A DNA stretch of 8,326 bases, taken from positions 1 to 8,326 of the forward strand of contig JAFGKX010000026.1 in the NCBI GenBank assembly GCA_016928375.1, in the 5' to 3' direction. This stretch comes from Candidatus Omnitrophota bacterium (GTDB taxonomy: Bacteria > Omnitrophota > Gorgyraeia > JABMRG01 > JAFGKX01). The notes below the pieces were generated by a model. It was not told the origin of the DNA. It saw only the letters and a list, made by a program, of their open reading frames with translations, and did not search any database. Position numbers and translations under genes: made by a program. Shown in pieces: positions 5,880 through 8,326 of the stretch (positions are counted from its first letter, which is position 1; each line of letters starts with the position of its first letter).

Positions 5880-6623
5880 ATGAAAAAAATTCTTTTATCC
5901 ATAATAATCTGGGCTGTGGGTTCCTTGCTGACCATTATCCTGTATTTTGTAATGCTGCTGTTTGCGGTGATTCTTTATCCGTTTGATAAAAAACGCGCTG
6001 TTGTGCATAAGCAGTGCTTTTGGTGGTCGGATGCGGTAATTGCGTTAAATCCCTATTGGAAGGTTGAAGTAAGCGGCATAAACAACATCGAGAAAAGCCG
6101 GACATACATAATAGTAGCAAATCATCAGAGCATGGCGGATATAGTGCTTGCCTATCAGATAAAAATGCAGTTTAAGTGGGTTGCTAAAAAAAGTTTATTC
6201 AAATTGCCTTTTTTAGGCTGGTCAATGTCTCTCGCTAAGCACATAAAACTTGAGAGGGGAAACTTTGGCAGTATAAAAAAAGTTTACAGAGAAGCTGCTT
6301 ACTGGCTGCGAAACGGGATATCTGTCCTGTTTTTTCCGGAAGGCACGCGAAGCAACACAAATCAAATGGGAGATTTTCGTAACGGCGCTTTTAAACTTGC
6401 TATAAAAGAGCGCGTGCCGATATTACCGATAGCATTCGAAGGTACAGGCACGGCAATACCGAGGGGCAGTTGGATATTCACCACAAAGACATCCGCTAAA
6501 TTAAAAATAATGCCTGCCATAGAAACAACCGATTATAATTTATCGGACTTTGCCAGATTAAGGGATTTAACACGTTCTGTTCTGGAAAAAAATTCCGGCG
6601 GCGGGACGGCTGACCTATCTTAA
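5880..6623 (+). CDS. plsC: 1-acyl-sn-glycerol-3-phosphate acyltransferase (lysophosphatidic acid acyltransferase)
   Basis: The enzyme adds the second acyl chain to lysophosphatidic acid, giving phosphatidic acid, the precursor of membrane phospholipids. It acts at the inner membrane. The 247-residue protein starts with a hydrophobic anchor (about residues 5-33). All family blocks are present: NHQSMAD (81-87), with the H-x4-D catalytic pair His82/Asp87; WVAKKSLFKLPFLGW (100-114) and the following LERGNFGSIKK (124-134) of the glycerol-phosphate-binding region; FFPEGTRS (151-158); and VPILPIAFEGTG (179-190). Length and motif order are normal, so it should be active. It is the only plus-strand gene, diverges from the atp region and converges on corA with 24 bases between stops. 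Its start has no ribosome-binding site; see the promoter at 5841-5869. Confidence 0.94.
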   Translation: MKKILLSIIIWAVGSLLTIILYFVMLLFAVILYPFDKKRAVVHKQCFWWSDAVIALNPYWKVEVSGINNIEKSRTYIIVANHQSMADIVLAYQIKMQFKWVAKKSLFKLPFLGWSMSLAKHIKLERGNFGSIKKVYREAAYWLRNGISVLFFPEGTRSNTNQMGDFRNGAFKLAIKERVPILPIAFEGTGTAIPRGSWIFTTKTSAKLKIMPAIETTDYNLSDFARLRDLTRSVLEKNSGGGTADLS

Positions 6624-6647
6624 ACGCAAACCCTGCTATATTTTTGC

Positions 6648-7625
6648 CTACAGCCACTTCTTGCGCTTAAAGTATATAAGCATAAAAACAGTAATAAGAA
6701 ACATGGCAAATATAACCGCGGGATAACCTAACCTGCTTTCCAGCTCCGGCATATTCCTGAAATTCATACCATATATACTCGCTATTAAAGTCAAAGGCAT
6801 CATTGTGGTGGCTATAACCGTAAGGGTTTTCATTATTTCGTTTAATTTATTAGACACAACGGATACATGCGCCTCCATTGCGCCTGTTATGATATCGCGC
6901 GAAGTTCCCACAACATCATTAAGCCTTATAAAATTATCGCAGATATTTCTGAAATAAGCATTACTCGAAGGAGATATAAAATCGAAATCGCTGCGGGTAA
7001 GAAGGCTTATGACATCCGATTGCGGGCCTATGGTGCGCCTTAAATTCATAGCGTCGTTTTTAAGGTTATATATTTTCTGCAGCGTTTTCTGATCCGGATC
7101 TTTGAATAATTCATCGCTCATCTCATCTACCAGGTCATCGAAGGCCTGTATAATCGGAAAATAGCTGTCGATGCAGGCATCTAAAACCGAATAAAGCAGC
7201 ATATCCGCGCCCTGCATAATTATAGGCGACTGCTTTTTAACCCTGTCTTTGCATGTTGTAAGCGGATTTATCGGATTGTTGTGATAGGTTATAAGAAAAT
7301 TTCGGCCTAAACAGCAGTCGAGTTCGTTTACTTTAATTTTACTCCGAAGCTGTTTATCGGGCGAGGCTTCGAGCGAAAACATAATCAGAAAAAGATAATT
7401 GCTGAATTTTTCTACCTTGGGCCGGGCGTTCGGCATTATGAGGTCTTCTACCGTCAAAGGATGCATGCTAAACACGCTGCTAAGCAGGTCTATATCTGCA
7501 TCGTCTATGTCAAGCATATCTATCCAAAGCACGGAGCGGCTATCAGTAACAGCGTTTTTTATTTCCTGCAAGGTCAAATCGCTCTTAAACCCGCTGTCGG
7601 GATTATATAAAAAAGATTCATACAT
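6648..7625 (-). CDS. corA: CorA-family magnesium/cobalt transporter
   Basis: The protein of 325 residues is typical of CorA. It has a long cytoplasmic N-terminal domain, including MHPLTVEDLIMPNARPKVEKF-type text (residues about 54-74) that is a family hallmark. A long stalk-helix region with many acidic residues (FDDLVDEMSDELF) follows. Two C-terminal membrane helices flank the GMN pore motif (286-288, in IYGMNFRNMPEL). The tail FKRKKWL is basic and cytoplasmic, as in other CorA proteins. CorA forms a pentameric inner-membrane channel that admits Mg2+ when the internal level is low. The start at ATG 7625 is supported by GAGGT six bases upstream. It follows the GH26 remnant by 20 bases on the same strand and may share its promoter. 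No damage is visible. Confidence 0.95.
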   Translation of the reverse strand: MYESFLYNPDSGFKSDLTLQEIKNAVTDSRSVLWIDMLDIDDADIDLLSSVFSMHPLTVEDLIMPNARPKVEKFSNYLFLIMFSLEASPDKQLRSKIKVNELDCCLGRNFLITYHNNPINPLTTCKDRVKKQSPIIMQGADMLLYSVLDACIDSYFPIIQAFDDLVDEMSDELFKDPDQKTLQKIYNLKNDAMNLRRTIGPQSDVISLLTRSDFDFISPSSNAYFRNICDNFIRLNDVVGTSRDIITGAMEAHVSVVSNKLNEIMKTLTVIATTMMPLTLIASIYGMNFRNMPELESRLGYPAVIFAMFLITVFMLIYFKRKKWL

Positions 7626-7645
7626 ATAAATACCTCAAAATTATA

Positions 7646-8174
7646 TCATTCCGGTAAACCGGCGTTGTCTTTGAAATAACCGCTTTTCATCTGTATCCTT
7701 AATTCTTCGCCCCATTCTGTATCCGGCGCAAAGCTCCAGTCAGTTTCTTTGTCTACGTTAAAAAGCACAAATGCCGCGATATTTTTATGTTTTTCAATGC
7801 AGCGAAACGCTTCTTTTATCCATAGCGCTTTATCGCCGCCGCTTGAGGTGGAACTGAATTCCGATATTATCACCGGTTTGGCGGTGATATTTTCCAATTC
7901 GCGTAAACGGCCTTCAAATATCTCTTTAAAGCTTCTCCACCTACTCCAGGTTTTTGTATTACCCCAATTATAACCATCAAGACCTATAAAATCAACATAT
8001 TTATCTCCGGGATAATAGAACATAAAATTATTATTCTCTTTCGGCACATCTTCCCAGTTTACAAAAAATACCCACCCTGTAATAATTTATATCCGCGCCC
8101 TGAGTCTTGTGATAAACGAATGTTGTTATAGCGGCGACAACAATCAGAATTATTAAAAAAATAACCTTCTTCAT
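7646..8174 (-). pseudogene. GH26-type glycoside hydrolase (beta-mannanase-like), middle deleted and frame broken
   Basis: From ATG 8174 (GAGGG just upstream) a first frame encodes a signal/anchor helix, MKKVIFLIILIVVAAITTFV, then YHKTQGADI, and soon stops at TAA 8031-8033 (47 codons). A second frame, open from 8086 and callable from GTG 8047, encodes the C-terminal half of a GH26-like domain: GWVFFVNWEDVP, YYPGDKYVDFIGLDGYNWG, KPVIISEFSSTSSGGDKALW and FNVDKETDW. The glutamate in IISEFSS matches the nucleophile position of GH26. The earlier half of the barrel, with the acid/base glutamate, is absent. Relatives have about 300 or more residues, so some 150 are missing between the two pieces, and the join (8072-8100) shifts the frame by +1. 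Even read through, the product would not be an active mannanase. It was probably a membrane-anchored enzyme for plant or algal mannans or similar beta-glycans. Confidence 0.8.
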
Positions 8175-8206
8175 GTTCCCTCGTATAAGTGTAATATTTA
8201 GCTAAT

Positions 8207-8215
8207 ATTATATCA
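8207..8215 (-). promoter_or_regulatory. Extended -10 promoter for the GH26 remnant (and perhaps corA)
   Basis: The minus strand reads TGATATAAT here, a perfect extended -10 element (TGnTATAAT), which can work without a good -35 box. None is seen at the usual distance in this A/T-rich tract. The predicted start near 8200 lies about 26 bases before ATG 8174. The remaining 8216-8326 shows no gene that I can support. Confidence 0.5.
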
Positions 8216-8326
8216 TATGTATATTTTTTTAATGCATCAAAAAATAAAAAAGTAATCAGTTCTGTTTTTGCTAAGCGCGGCTGCATTATAGATTCCTTAA
8301 ATATTATCTTTAAAAATTAATTACGA

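Noticed and set aside
8064..8069. Programmed frameshift at the T6 run in the GH26 gene
   Set aside because: A frameshift would not restore the missing half of the catalytic domain, so deletion is the simpler explanation.
8059..8286. A 75-codon minus-strand frame starting with ATG behind AAGGA
   Set aside because: It runs through the GH26 promoter and the anchor-coding sequence in another frame. Its composition mirrors A/T-rich intergenic DNA and it shows no domain, so I treat it as chance.

Overview
The window is a bacterial chromosome segment with about 40% G+C by eye and heavy use of ATA isoleucine codons. All genes are on the minus strand except plsC. A lipobox signal peptide and a TolC-type outer-membrane domain indicate a cell with two membranes. 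The mix of HEAT-repeat protein, TMEM175-type channel, GH26-like protein and a short ATP synthase epsilon subunit would fit an uncultured lineage such as Omnitrophota or another PVC-related phylum. That placement is an impression, not something the sequence proves.

Layout from left to right. 1-195 is the N-terminus of a membrane protein that runs off the edge. 216-292 is tRNA-Arg(TCG), with its CCA encoded, directly upstream of that gene. 296-342 is a palindromic repeat-like spacer. 354-1262 encodes an exported HEAT-repeat protein. 1374-1973 is a TMEM175-type channel gene, preceded by a 51-codon gene (1987-2142) starting with GTG. That pair has its own sigma70-type promoter at 2241-2269. 2277-5721 is the F-type ATP synthase region (minus strand order: atpF-like fusion, atpH, broken atpA, atpD, atpC). 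5722-5879 is a divergent promoter region. 5880-6623 is plsC on the plus strand, apparently with almost no 5' leader. 6648-7625 is corA. 7646-8174 is a broken GH26-type glycoside hydrolase gene.

The striking feature is damage to otherwise recognisable genes. (1) atpA carries an in-frame TAG at codon 143. It then stops matching the alpha subunit shortly after its Walker A region and runs straight into the ribosome-binding site of atpD, so more than half of alpha and all of gamma (atpG) are missing. (2) The gene in the atpF position is a chimera: a lipoprotein signal plus the start of a TolC-family efflux protein, joined in frame to the C-terminal third of ATP synthase subunit b. atpB and atpE are absent. 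(3) The GH26 gene keeps its membrane anchor and C-terminal half but lacks the middle, and the two parts are out of frame. Meanwhile atpH, atpD and atpC look intact. Three deletion-like junctions in 8.3 kb point either to real, fairly recent decay or to assembly errors. Sequence alone cannot decide. If real, this locus cannot make a rotary ATP synthase, and the cell would have to use another source of ATP or another copy.

I found no CRISPR array, transposase, integrase or phage gene, and nothing I would defend as a wholly new system.
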